This document shows, in pieces, positions 36,872-45,438 of a DNA stretch of 64,000 nucleotides. This DNA is from Pseudonocardia sp. ICBG1293 (GTDB lineage: Bacteria > Actinomycetota > Actinomycetes > Mycobacteriales > Pseudonocardiaceae): positions 186,001 to 250,000 of the forward strand of contig NZ_JAHLEL010000038.1 in NCBI RefSeq assembly GCF_020131355.1. The letters run 5' to 3'. The notes beneath the pieces are model-generated. The model saw only the letters and a list, made by a program, of their open reading frames with translations. It was not told the origin of the DNA and made no database searches. The first letter of the stretch is position 1. Every line of letters begins with the position of its first letter. The position numbers and the translations under genes are program-made.

Positions 36872-37831
36872 GTGAGCACCACCCTCCGCGCCCGCCGGTC
36901 CTGCCTGGCCGTGCCCGGATCGAGCCAGAAGTTCATCGACAAGGCTCGGACGCTGAACTCCGACCAGGTGTTCCTGGACCTGGAGGACGCCTGCGCCCCG
37001 CTGGCCAAGCCGGGTGCCCGGAAGACCATCGTCGAGGCGCTCAACGAGGGCGGCTGGGGCGAGAAGATCCGCGTCGTGCGGGTCAACGACTGGACCACCG
37101 AGTGGACCTACCGCGACGTCGTGGAGGTCGTCGAGGGTGCCGGCGCGAACCTCGACGCGATCATGCTGCCGAAGGTGCAGACCCCCGAGCAGGTCGTCGC
37201 GCTCGACCTGCTGCTGACCCAGTTCGAGAAGACCAACGGTCTCGAGGTCGGGAGGATCGGCATCGAGGCACAGATCGAGAACGTGCTCGGCCTGACCAAC
37301 GTGAACGCGATCGCCACCGCGTCGCCGCGGGTCGAGACGATCATCTTCGGCCCGGCCGACTTCATGGCCTCGATCAACATGAAGTCCCTGGTCGTCGGCG
37401 AGCAGCCCCCGGGCTACGACGTGGGCGACGCCTACCACCACATCCTGATGTCGATCCTGATGGCGGCCCGCGCCCACGACAAGCAGGCCATCGACGGTCC
37501 GTACCTGCAGATCAAGGACGTGGACGGTTTCCGCCGGGTCGCCGGCCGCTCGGCCGCGCTCGGCTTCGACGGCAAGTGGGTGCTGCACCCCGGTCAGATC
37601 GACGCCGCCAACGAGACGTTCTCCCCGGCGCAGTCGGACTACGACCACGCCGAGAACATCCTCGACGCCTACGAGTACTTCACCTCCGAGGCCGGCGGCA
37701 AGCGCGGTGCGGCGATGATCGGCGACGAGATGATCGACGAGGCCAGCCGCAAGATGGCGCTGGTGATCTCGGGCAAGGGCCGGGCCGCGGGCATGACCCG
37801 CACCGACAAGTGGACCCCGCCGGAGTCCTGA
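36872..37831 (+). CDS. HpcH/HpaI-family CoA-ester lyase (CitE-like)
   Basis: 319 residues, citrate-lyase beta/malyl-CoA lyase family: RRSCLAVPGSSQKFIDKA, VFLDLEDACAPLAK (substrate/metal), MLPKVQTPEQV, the metal Glu in GIEAQIENVLGLTN and IIFGPADFMASI with its Asp. It cleaves or forms a C-C bond between acetyl-CoA or propionyl-CoA and a short oxoacid. Followed by an acyl-CoA dehydrogenase; with the MaoC gene at 51037 this recalls Rv2498c-Rv2500c. GTG start with GAGGAG upstream. Confidence 0.9.
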   Translation: MSTTLRARRSCLAVPGSSQKFIDKARTLNSDQVFLDLEDACAPLAKPGARKTIVEALNEGGWGEKIRVVRVNDWTTEWTYRDVVEVVEGAGANLDAIMLPKVQTPEQVVALDLLLTQFEKTNGLEVGRIGIEAQIENVLGLTNVNAIATASPRVETIIFGPADFMASINMKSLVVGEQPPGYDVGDAYHHILMSILMAARAHDKQAIDGPYLQIKDVDGFRRVAGRSAALGFDGKWVLHPGQIDAANETFSPAQSDYDHAENILDAYEYFTSEAGGKRGAAMIGDEMIDEASRKMALVISGKGRAAGMTRTDKWTPPES

Positions 37832-37871
37832 GCGACCCCGCCCCCGACACCGACGTCCAGGAGGAACACCC

Positions 37872-39065
37872 ATGGCCCGGCTCGCCCAGACCGCCGGTCT
37901 GACCGACATCCAGACCGAGATCCTGTCCACCGTCCGCAGCTTCGTGGACAAGGAGATCATCCCGCACGCGACGGCGCTGGAGCACGCGGACACCTACCCG
38001 CAGGACATCGTCGACGGGATGAAGGAGATGGGGCTGTTCGGCCTCATGATCCCCGAGGAGTACGGCGGCCTCGGCGAGTCGCTGCTCACCTACGCCCTGG
38101 TGGTCGAGGAGATCGCCCGCGGCTGGATGAGCGTCTCCGGCGTCATCAACACCCACTTCATCGTGGCGTACATGCTCCGCCAGCACGGCACGCAGGCGCA
38201 GAAGGAGAAGTACCTGCCGAGGATGGCCACGGGCGAGACCCGCGGCTCGTTCTCGATGTCCGAGCCCGACCTCGGCTCGGACGTCGCGGCGATCAAGACC
38301 CGCGCGAAGCAGGACGGCGACGACTACGTCATCGACGGCGCCAAGATGTGGCTGACCAACGGTGGCACGTCGAACCTGACCGCGGTGCTGGTGAAGACCG
38401 ACGAGGGCGCCGAGCGCCCGCACCAGAACCTCACCACGTTCCTGGTGGAGAAGCCCACCGGCTACGGCGAGGTCGCCCCCGGCCTGATCGTCCCGGGCAA
38501 GATCGACAAGATGGGCTACAAGGGGGTCGACACCACCGAGCTGGTGTTCTCCGACCACCGGATCTCCGGTGAGCAGATCCTCGGCGGGGAGCGTGGCAAG
38601 GGCTTCGCGCACATGATGGACGGCGTCGAGGTCGGCCGCGTGAACGTCGCCGCCCGTGCCTGCGGCATCGCGATCCGGGCCTTCGAGCTGGGCGTCGAGT
38701 ACGCCCAGCAGCGCTCCACCTTCGGCAAGCCGATCGTCCAGCACCAGGCGATCGCATTCAAGATCGCCGAGATGGCGACCAAGGTCGAGGCCGCGCATCT
38801 GATGATGGTCAACGCCGCGCGCCTCAAGGACCGCGGCGAGCGCAACGACGTCGAGGCCGGCATGGCCAAGATGCTCGCCTCGGAGTACTGCAAGGAGGTC
38901 ACCGAGGAGGCGTTCCGCATCCACGGCGGCTACGGCTACTCCAAGGAGTACGAGATCGAGCGCCTCATGCGCGAGGCGCCGTTCCTGCTCATCGGCGAGG
39001 GCACCTCGGAGATCCAGAAGACGATCATCTCCCGGGGTCTGCTGCGCGACTACAAGCTGCGCTGA
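37872..39065 (+). CDS. acyl-CoA dehydrogenase
   Basis: 397 residues of the FAD acyl-CoA dehydrogenase family. Flavin/substrate motifs: FSMSEPDLGSDVAAIKT, DGAKMWLTNGGTSNL, the QQRSTFGKPIVQHQ segment, and the catalytic Glu region IHGGYGYSKEYEIERLMREA, then IGEGTSEIQK. Probably oxidises a branched short-chain acyl-CoA, judging by the FadE19-type neighbourhood. ATG start with GGAGGAA; 40 bp after the lyase gene, so one operon. Confidence 0.93.
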   Translation: MARLAQTAGLTDIQTEILSTVRSFVDKEIIPHATALEHADTYPQDIVDGMKEMGLFGLMIPEEYGGLGESLLTYALVVEEIARGWMSVSGVINTHFIVAYMLRQHGTQAQKEKYLPRMATGETRGSFSMSEPDLGSDVAAIKTRAKQDGDDYVIDGAKMWLTNGGTSNLTAVLVKTDEGAERPHQNLTTFLVEKPTGYGEVAPGLIVPGKIDKMGYKGVDTTELVFSDHRISGEQILGGERGKGFAHMMDGVEVGRVNVAARACGIAIRAFELGVEYAQQRSTFGKPIVQHQAIAFKIAEMATKVEAAHLMMVNAARLKDRGERNDVEAGMAKMLASEYCKEVTEEAFRIHGGYGYSKEYEIERLMREAPFLLIGEGTSEIQKTIISRGLLRDYKLR

Positions 39066-39080
39066 CCCCCGTCGGCGTCA

Positions 39081-39113
39081 CGGCCCCGTACCCCGTCCCG
39101 GGGGACGGGGCCG
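39081..39113 (+). terminator. hairpin terminator after acyl-CoA dehydrogenase
   Basis: CGGCCCCGT / ACGGGGCCG outer stem enclosing CCCCGTCCC / GGGACGGGG, 16 bp after the stop. The two stems overlap and cannot form together. Confidence 0.65.
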
Positions 39114-39231
39114 CGTCGTCCGGTCGGCCGGGTGTGACCTGGGGCTCCGCGACTAGTCTTCGGGGCACGTCGCGGTCGGGTCGAACGTTGCACCGACGAC
39201 GAGACAGGACATCTTCCACGAGGAGCACGCC

Positions 39232-39753
39232 ATGACCAACCCCTTCGGCGGCCAGACTCGTCCGGCTCCGGGCCTGCCGCAGCTGCCCACCCCGCCGACC
39301 GGGTGGCCGGTGGGCTCCTACGCCACCTACGAGGAGGCGCAGCGGGCCGTCGACCACCTGGCCGACTCCGACTTCCCCGTCGCCGACGTGACCATCGTCG
39401 GCGTCGACCTGATGCTCGTCGAGCGGGTCATCGCCCGCCTGACCTGGGGCCGGGTGCTCGCCTCGGGTGCGGCGCAGGGTGCCTGGCTGGGCCTGTTCGT
39501 CGGCATACTGCTGTTCGTGTTCTCCCCGGACGGCAACGTCCTGCCGATCGTGGTCGGCCTGGTGTCCGGCGCGGTGTTCTTCATGGCCTTCGCCGCGGTC
39601 AGCTACCGCGCGAGCAAGGGCCGCCGGGACTTCCAGTCCGCCAGCCAGATGGTGGCGGGCCGCTACGACGTCCTGTGCGAACCGCGCAACGCCGAGCGGG
39701 CCCGCGAGATGCTGGCCAAGCTGGCGATGAGCGGCCCCGGCGGGGGTTTCTGA
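39232..39753 (+). CDS. general-stress-protein-like membrane protein (GSP17M domain)
   Basis: 173 residues: a soluble N-terminal GSP17M-like domain (GSYATYEEAQRAVDHLADSD, DVTIVGVDLMLVERV) and two membrane helices (~78-98 and ~103-122, AWLGLFVGILLFVFS, IVVGLVSGAVFFMAF). Related proteins are stress-induced in actinobacteria and bacilli (Rv1234 position). A -10-like TAGTCT lies at 39154. ATG with CACGAGGAG upstream. Confidence 0.82.
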   Translation: MTNPFGGQTRPAPGLPQLPTPPTGWPVGSYATYEEAQRAVDHLADSDFPVADVTIVGVDLMLVERVIARLTWGRVLASGAAQGAWLGLFVGILLFVFSPDGNVLPIVVGLVSGAVFFMAFAAVSYRASKGRRDFQSASQMVAGRYDVLCEPRNAERAREMLAKLAMSGPGGGF

Positions 39754-39862
39754 CCGGCGCCGGACGCGCCCGCACGACCCACGGCCGTCGTCACCCGACC
39801 GGGTGGCGGCGGCCCCGTGCGTCGGCGGTCGGACGGATGTTCCCACCGGGCGCACCGACTCC

Positions 39863-39868
39863 TATAGT
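39863..39868 (+). promoter_or_regulatory. candidate -10 box of cstA
   Basis: TATAGT, 29 bp before the cstA ATG, followed by GGAGGGG at 39887. The -35 region is poorly matched, as expected for an activator-dependent starvation promoter; that dependence is inference. Confidence 0.5.
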
Positions 39869-39897
39869 TCGCGGGTCGGACATATCGGAGGGGCGCG

Positions 39898-41039
39898 ATG
39901 ACACAGGTGTCGGGCGGACCGGCGGAGCGCGAGCTGCCGCCTGCTGCGGTGGACGAGGAGGTGCTCCTCGCCGAACAGCGGGCGTGGACCCCGCTCAAGA
40001 TCGCGGTGTGGGCGGCGATCGCCCTGCTGGGCGGAGTGGCGTGGGTGATGCTCGCGCTGGTCCGCGGGGAGACGGTGAACGCGATCTGGTTCGTGTTCGC
40101 CGCGGTGAGCACCTACGCGATCGCGTACCGGTTCTACTCGCGCTACATCGAGAACAAGCTCCTGCGGCCGGACGACCGGCGCGCCACCCCGGCGGAGTAC
40201 AAGGAGAACGGCCAGGACTTCCTGCCGACCGACCGGCGGGTCCTCTACGGCCACCACTTCGCCGCGATCGCCGGTGCCGGGCCGCTGGTCGGGCCGGTCC
40301 TCGCGGCGCAGATGGGCTACCTGCCCGGCACGATCTGGATCATCGTCGGCGTCATCGTCGCCGGCGCGGTCCAGGACTACCTGGTGCTGTTCTTCTCGAT
40401 GCGCCGCGGTGGGCGCTCGCTCGGCCAGATGGCGCGCGAGGAGCTCGGCCGGGTCGGTGGCATCGCGGCCATCATCGCGACCCTGGCCATCATGATCATC
40501 CTGATCGCGGTGCTCACGCTGGTCGTGGTGAACGCGCTCGGGGAGAGCCCGTGGGGCGTGTTCTCGGTCGCGCTGACCATCCCGATCGCCCTGTTCATGG
40601 GCGTCTACCTGCGCTACCTGCGTCCGGGCAAGGTCTCCGAGGTCTCCTGGATCGGCTTCGCGCTGCTGATCGGTGCGATCGTCGCCGGCGGCTGGGTCGC
40701 CGAGACCGAGTGGGGCCAGACCCTGTTCACCCTGGACCGCACCACCATCGCCTGGGGTGTGATCGTCTACGGCTTCGTGGCCGCGGTGCTCCCGGTCTGG
40801 CTGCTGCTCGCGCCGTGCGACTACCTGTCGACGTTCATGAAGATCGGCACGATCGTGCTGCTCGCGGTCGCCATCATCGTGGTCCGGCCCGAGCTCGCGG
40901 CGCCCGCGTTCAGCGAGTTCGCGGGCAGCGACGACGGCCCGGTCGTCGCCGGGTCGCTGTTCCCGTTCCTGTTCGTCACCATCGCCTGCGGCGCGCTGTC
41001 CGGCTTCCACGCCCTGATCTCCTCGGGCACCACCCCTAA
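39898..41039 (+). pseudogene. cstA: cstA, 5' half, interrupted (carbon-starvation / pyruvate transporter)
   Basis: Codes the first 381 residues of a CstA-family transporter with many membrane helices; motifs include ENGQDFLPTDRRVLYGHHFA, AGAGPLVGPVLAAQMGYLPG and SGFHALISSGTTPK. In E. coli CstA and BtsT are pyruvate/peptide carriers. After TTPK the frame runs into inserted DNA and stops at 41082. The missing part resumes at 46548 (CTG GTC GAG), which fits the family continuation TPK-L. Target trinucleotide TAA is at 41037-41039. Confidence 0.93.
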
Positions 41040-41191
41040 GAGCGCCCGGCAAATGAGGTCGTGGGGGTGTCGTTGCAGGTAGAGGCACGGACTCTCCAGG
41101 CGACCATCAGGACATCAGCAATCCCATGATCACTTGCAGGTCCGTGTCTCTACCAACACCGACACACGGCCACCTCTACTGCCGGGCGCTC
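41040..41191 (-). mobile_element. 152-bp MITE, deletion derivative of the IS at 45439
   Basis: Ends GAGCGCCCGGCA / TGCCGGGCGCTC, flanked by TAA (41037-41039 and 41192-41194). Read on the minus strand, its first ~115 bp match the left end of the IS at 45439 with two differences, up to and including the transposase start region, then ~37 bp lead to an inverted terminus. No coding capacity. It arose from a relative of that IS with a C in place of T in the terminus. Confidence 0.88.
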
Positions 41192-41194
41192 TAA

Positions 41195-42174
41195 GAGGTC
41201 GCGCGGATTGGTCACAGCTTGGCCGCGGTCGAGTGTCTGGGGGCGAGGGCGGGTACGGGCCTGCCGATCATGAAGTTATCTACGCTTCGTGATCGTCTGG
41301 AGGCCGCGTGCCCACCCTGCCATCATGGCTGACCGAGCCGTTGTGGGACCAGTTCACCGCGCTGCTGCCTCATCGAGACGAGTTCGATCCCACCCATCCG
41401 CTGGGCTGCCATCGCCGCCGGATCGCGGATCGGATCGTGTTCGACAAGCTCCTGCAGGTACTGCGGTTCGGCTGCTCGTATGAGGGCATCGCTGACAGCA
41501 CCTGCTCGGCGACCACCATCCGCGATCGTCGTGACGAGTGGATCAGGCTCGGGGTCTTCGCCCAGCTGCGTCGGATCGTCCTGGACGCCTACGACCGCAT
41601 CGTCGGTCTGCTGCTGCACGACATCGCCGTCGATGGCGCCATCACCAAGGCCCCCGGCGGCGGCGAGGTCGCCGGTCCGTCGCCGGTGGACCGGCGCAAA
41701 CAGGGTATGAAACGTTCGGTGCTCGTCGAGGGATACGGCATCCCGCTGGGCCGAGTCCTGGCCGGAGCCAACCGGCACGACTCCCCGCTACTGGGCCCCA
41801 CCCTCGACCGCCTCGATGCTCTCGGCCCGCTGCCCGACGACATCACCGTGCACCTCGACGCCGGCTATGACTCCGGCAAGACCCGCGACACGCTGGCCGA
41901 ACGAGGCCTGCACGGCGAGATCGCGCACAAGGGTGAGAAAGCGCCGATCCAGGCCACCCGCCGCTGGCACGTCGAGCGGACCAACGCTTGGCACAACAGC
42001 TTCAACCGGCTGCAGCGCTGCTACGAACGACGAGAAATCGTCGTCGACGCGTTCTTCGACCTCGCCGACACGATCGTCACACTCCGTAGCTTGATTCGGC
42101 AGGCCTGGACCACACACCGCTGGAACGCCCGACCTGCACGACGTCCATGATCACCAACCAATCCGCGCGACCTC
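41195..42174 (+). mobile_element. IS5-type insertion sequence, 980 bp
   Basis: Perfect 18-bp terminal inverted repeats starting GAGGTCGCGCGGATTGGT, flanked by TAA (41192-41194, 42175-42177). One intact transposase gene. Second bead in the chain inside cstA. Confidence 0.92.
41308..42150 (+). CDS. IS5-family transposase (intact)
   Basis: 280 residues in one frame, DDE type: first Asp in DIAVDGAITKAPGGGEVAG, second in VHLDAGYDSGKTRDTLAE, Glu in WHVERTNAWHNSFNRL. The N-terminal part holds the IS5 helix-turn-helix (LTEPLWDQFTALLPHRDE, CHRRRIADRIVFDKLLQVLR). GTG start. Related to, but clearly distinct from, the transposase at 45542. Probably active. Confidence 0.93.
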   Translation: MPTLPSWLTEPLWDQFTALLPHRDEFDPTHPLGCHRRRIADRIVFDKLLQVLRFGCSYEGIADSTCSATTIRDRRDEWIRLGVFAQLRRIVLDAYDRIVGLLLHDIAVDGAITKAPGGGEVAGPSPVDRRKQGMKRSVLVEGYGIPLGRVLAGANRHDSPLLGPTLDRLDALGPLPDDITVHLDAGYDSGKTRDTLAERGLHGEIAHKGEKAPIQATRRWHVERTNAWHNSFNRLQRCYERREIVVDAFFDLADTIVTLRSLIRQAWTTHRWNARPARRP

Positions 42175-42177
42175 TAA

Positions 42178-42298
42178 GAGGTCGTTTCAGAACGACTTGT
42201 CGAGTTTCCATTGACCCCTCGACGACAGATCAAACGGCAGGTCAGATAGCCGCTTGTCGTCTACAACAGACACGTCGACCTCGTTCTGAAATGACCTC
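42178..42298 (+). mobile_element. 121-bp MITE, copy B
   Basis: Identical to copies C and D in the same orientation and to the reverse complement of copy A. Flanked by TAA at 42175-42177 and 42299-42301, each shared with the neighbouring IS. Confidence 0.94.
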
Positions 42299-42365
42299 TA
42301 AGACGTCGTTTCAGAAGTGGTGGGCCCGGTTCTGCCGGTGACGGCGGGGCTGGCAGCATCGGCTG

Positions 42366-42959
42366 ATGGTCGCGCCTCGTGTGTCTGAGAAGACGAAGAT
42401 TTTCGAGTTGGAGATCGTCCTGACCGAGGTGGTGCCGGCGGTCCGGCGTCGGGTGCAGGTGCCGGGCGAGGTCGACTTGGCGGTGTTGCACGAGGTGGTG
42501 CAGTCAGTGATGGGCTGGACGAACTCTCATCTGCACGAGTTCGAGATCGTCGGGCGCCGCTACGGGATCCCAGACCCGGACTGGCCCGGACAGGATGTCG
42601 CCGACGAGACGAAAGAGAAGCTGTTTCGGCTGGTCAAGGCTGGTGACCGGTTCGGTTACGTCTACGACTTCGGTGACAACTGGGCCCACGAGATCACCGT
42701 CGAGGCGGTCGCGGCCGTCGAGCCGGGAGTGTGCTATCCGCGATGCGTCGCCGGGCAGGGGGCGTGCCCGCCCGAGGACGTCGGCGGGATCGGGGGGTAT
42801 GAGGACTTCCAGGCCGTGCTCGCCGACCCTGACCATCCCGACCGCGCCGAGCGCCTGGAGTGGGCGGGCGGGCCGTTCGACCCGCACCGCTTCGACCCTG
42901 ACGAGGCCGACCGGGCCTTGGAGTGGCTGGCCTGGCGGCCGCTGGCCCCGACCTCGTAG
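42366..42959 (+). CDS. plasmid pRiA4b ORF-3-like protein, IS passenger
   Basis: 197 residues, PRiA4_ORF3 domain (IS1096 TnpR-like): FELEIVLTEVVPAVRRRVQV, LHEVVQSVMGWTNSHLHEFE, DRFGYVYDFGDNWAHEITVE and the C-terminal CPPEDVGGIGGYEDF with three cysteines. These small proteins occur as cargo of actinobacterial IS elements and were named resolvase-like without proof. It faces the transposase gene, 31 bp apart, so it is not its cotranscript. Confidence 0.87.
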   Translation: MVAPRVSEKTKIFELEIVLTEVVPAVRRRVQVPGEVDLAVLHEVVQSVMGWTNSHLHEFEIVGRRYGIPDPDWPGQDVADETKEKLFRLVKAGDRFGYVYDFGDNWAHEITVEAVAAVEPGVCYPRCVAGQGACPPEDVGGIGGYEDFQAVLADPDHPDRAERLEWAGGPFDPHRFDPDEADRALEWLAWRPLAPTS

Positions 42960-42990
42960 GCGAGTGCCTCAGCGAGGGCTGGGTCGACCA

Positions 42991-43836
42991 TCACTTCGGC
43001 TTCGGCTTCGGCTTGGTGAGGCGGCGGTGGCAGATCAGGGCGCAGGCCAGCGATAACAGCGCGGTGATCGTGGATTCGGCGCGGTCGTAGCGCAGCGCGA
43101 GGCGGCGGAAGTCCAGCAGCCAGGACATGGTGCGCTCGACGACCCAGCGGACCCGCCCGAGCCGGGTGGAGTCCTCGATCCCGCGCCGGGCGATCCGCAC
43201 CCCGATCCCACGCCCACTCAGGTAGCGGCGGCAGCGGGGATAGTCGTAGCCCTTGTCGGCGTGCACCTTGTCCGGCCGACGTCGCGGACGCCCCGGCTGT
43301 CCCGCCCGTTCGCGGACGCCGGGGTTGGTGTCCAGCAGCGGGGCGAGCATCCGACTGTCGTGGGTGTTCGCCCCGGTGACCAGCGCATGCAGCGGGAGCC
43401 CGCCTCGGTCGCAGAGCACGTGGTACTTGCTGCCCGCCTTCCCGCGATCGGTCGGCGAGGGCCCGGTGGCCTCGCCGCGGCGCTTGGCCCGCACGCTCAC
43501 GCTGTCCACCGCCGCCCGCGACCAGTCCAGCAGGCCCTGCTGGGCGAGGCGGTCGAGCATCACCCGGTGCAGCTGGGCCCAGACCCCGGCCTGCTGCCAC
43601 TGCCGTAGCCGCCGCCAGCAGGTCACTCCGGACCCACAGCCGAGCTCGGCGGGCAGCGCGTTCCAGCTGATCCCGGTCTTGAGCACGAACACGATCCCGG
43701 CCAGAGCGGCCCGATCCGGCACCCGCGGACGGCCTGTCCGTCCCCGCTTGTGCTTGCGCGGCTTGGGCAGCAGCGGCTCCACCAGCGCCCACAGCTCGTC
43801 GCTCACCAATCGCTCGACACAAGATCGCCGCGCCAC
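42991..43836 (-). CDS. IS5-family transposase (intact)
   Basis: 281 residues: DDE residues in WSRAAVDSVSVRAKRRGEAT, DKVHADKGYDYPRCRRYL and GRVRWVVERTMSWLLDFRRL; N-terminal LVSDELWALVEPLLPKP and ALAGIVFVLKTGISWNALP. The frame is unbroken and it probably also acts on the 121-bp MITE. GTG start. The C-terminus is an odd KPKPKPK tail. Confidence 0.93.
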   Translation of the reverse strand: MARRSCVERLVSDELWALVEPLLPKPRKHKRGRTGRPRVPDRAALAGIVFVLKTGISWNALPAELGCGSGVTCWRRLRQWQQAGVWAQLHRVMLDRLAQQGLLDWSRAAVDSVSVRAKRRGEATGPSPTDRGKAGSKYHVLCDRGGLPLHALVTGANTHDSRMLAPLLDTNPGVRERAGQPGRPRRRPDKVHADKGYDYPRCRRYLSGRGIGVRIARRGIEDSTRLGRVRWVVERTMSWLLDFRRLALRYDRAESTITALLSLACALICHRRLTKPKPKPK

Positions 43837-43907
43837 GACCGGACATGATCAGCTACCAGCGCCGATCCACACAGGACCGACACGCCGACTTCTGAAACGA
43901 CCTCTAA

Positions 43908-45310
43908 TACTCCAGCCGCACTTCGTTAGCTGAGCTGTCTTCGTCGTCGATAGTGGCTTTCGCGGGCTCGGTGTTGGTGGCGACGTCGCCAGGTCGACCA
44001 GGCCCAGCACGGCGCCTGGGTGGGAATGTGGATCAGAGGTGCCAGGAGACGTCGGATCTCGGCGAGGGTGAGCGGGATGAGCCCGTGATCAGGTCTTTTG
44101 GGGCGATCGCCGCGGTGACCGAGAGGTAGGCGTGGGCGAGAATAGCCAGGGTGACGTGGCGGTACCAGGCGTCGTAACGCCGCACTTGATAGTGGTCGAG
44201 CCCGACCTCGTTCTTCGCGGTCTGGAAGCACTCCTCGATCGCCCACCGCGTGCCGGCGACGCGGATGAGATCGTCGTCGGTGGTGCCGGGCGGGCCGGCG
44301 CACAGGTAGTAGGCCAGATCGGGCTCCTCGCCGGCGGAGAGCTGTGTGTCGGTGAGGATCTGACGTCGGACCAGTAGCCATCGGCCCCATCCGGCCGGGG
44401 CGTTCTCGGGCGGATACAGCGAGGCCACGGCCCAGTCGTAGAAGCGTTCTCCCTTCACACCCGGACCGGCTGAGCGGCGCTTCCACGCCCGTCCGGGAGC
44501 GCGGGCGACCAGGTCGTCGGCCCGTCGTGAGCCGCTGATCTGACAGATGTCGGCGTCCAGGGACAACGGGACGGACTGGCTGCGCGGAACCGCGACGACG
44601 TAGCCGATCCGGCGCTGCTCGCACCAGGTGCGGAACTTGTAGTCCTGCCCGTATGCCTCGTCCGCGGTCACCCATCCTGCGGGAACCCCGGCATCGAGGG
44701 CACGGCCGAGCATTTCCTTGGCCAGCGTGGCCTTGGTGGCGAACTCGATCTCCTCAGGCACCGCCGCGGCTCGGCAGCGTTCCCGATCACCGGTCCAGGA
44801 CTTGGGCAGGTAGAGCTCGCGGTCGATCAACGTCCGGCCCTTGCTCGTGGCATAGGCACAGAAGACTCCGAGCTGGCAGTTCTCCACCCGCCCGGCAGTG
44901 CCCGAGTACTGGCGCTGCACCCCCGCCGACTTCGTCCCCTTCTTCAGGAACCCGGTCTCATCGACGATCAGCACCCCACCGGACTCGCCGAGGTGCTCGA
45001 CGACGTAATCCCGCAGGTCATCACGGACACCGTCGACATCCCAGGTCGCGGAGTTGAGCAGCCGCTGCATCCCATCCGGAGTCGTGTCACCGGCGACCTC
45101 GGCCAGCGTCCACCCGTTCTTCCCCGCCAACGGCGCCAACAACCCCCGCACATACGCCCGCGCCCGACGCCGCGGTTCCGTCCGGAAGAACCGGCCCGCC
45201 ACCAGCCCGAACAGCCCATCCAGGCCACCGGCCCACGCCTCGAGATCCTCCTCCACCTGCACAAGATCGAAGCTTAGCGCACATCAACATCACAAACTGC
45301 GGCTGGAGTA
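43908..45310 (-). mobile_element. IS701-family insertion sequence, 1403 bp
   Basis: Terminal inverted repeats TACTCCAGCCGCA / TGCGGCTGGAGTA, flanked by CTAA at 43904-43907 and 45311-45314. A 4-bp YTAR-type duplication is the known IS701 pattern. The target was the CTC-TAA-GAG seam between the preceding IS and MITE copy C, so this insertion is younger than that seam. Confidence 0.92.
44033..45262 (-). CDS. IS701-family transposase (intact)
   Basis: 409 residues. DDE domain features: GGVLIVDETGFLKKGTKSAG (first Asp), AGWVTADEAYGQDYKFRTWC (second Asp) and RWAIEECFQTAKNEVGLDHY (Glu). N-terminal FFRTEPRRRARAYVRGLLAP is typical. GTG start. No frame damage seen. Confidence 0.93.
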   Translation of the reverse strand: MQVEEDLEAWAGGLDGLFGLVAGRFFRTEPRRRARAYVRGLLAPLAGKNGWTLAEVAGDTTPDGMQRLLNSATWDVDGVRDDLRDYVVEHLGESGGVLIVDETGFLKKGTKSAGVQRQYSGTAGRVENCQLGVFCAYATSKGRTLIDRELYLPKSWTGDRERCRAAAVPEEIEFATKATLAKEMLGRALDAGVPAGWVTADEAYGQDYKFRTWCEQRRIGYVVAVPRSQSVPLSLDADICQISGSRRADDLVARAPGRAWKRRSAGPGVKGERFYDWAVASLYPPENAPAGWGRWLLVRRQILTDTQLSAGEEPDLAYYLCAGPPGTTDDDLIRVAGTRWAIEECFQTAKNEVGLDHYQVRRYDAWYRHVTLAILAHAYLSVTAAIAPKDLITGSSRSPSPRSDVSWHL

Positions 45311-45314
45311 CTAA

Positions 45315-45435
45315 GAGGTCGTTTCAGAACGACTTGTCGAGTTTCCATTGACCCCTCGACGACAGATCAAACGGCAGGTCAGATAGCCGCTTGTCGTCTA
45401 CAACAGACACGTCGACCTCGTTCTGAAATGACCTC
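45315..45435 (+). mobile_element. 121-bp MITE, copy C
   Basis: Identical to copies B and D. Flanked by TAA at 45312-45314 (part of the IS701 CTAA duplication) and 45436-45438. Confidence 0.94.
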
Positions 45436-45438
45436 TAA

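Larger units (their letters stand above)
42302..43904 (+). mobile_element. IS5-type insertion sequence with PRiA4_ORF3 passenger, 1603 bp
   Basis: Termini GACGTCGTTTCAGAAGT (left) and GAGGTCGTTTCAGAAGT (right, reverse complement), one mismatch in 17. Flanked by TAA (42299-42301) and TAA (43905-43907). Carries a passenger gene and a transposase gene facing each other. Its 15 terminal bases match the MITE, making it the likely transposase source. Confidence 0.9.
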
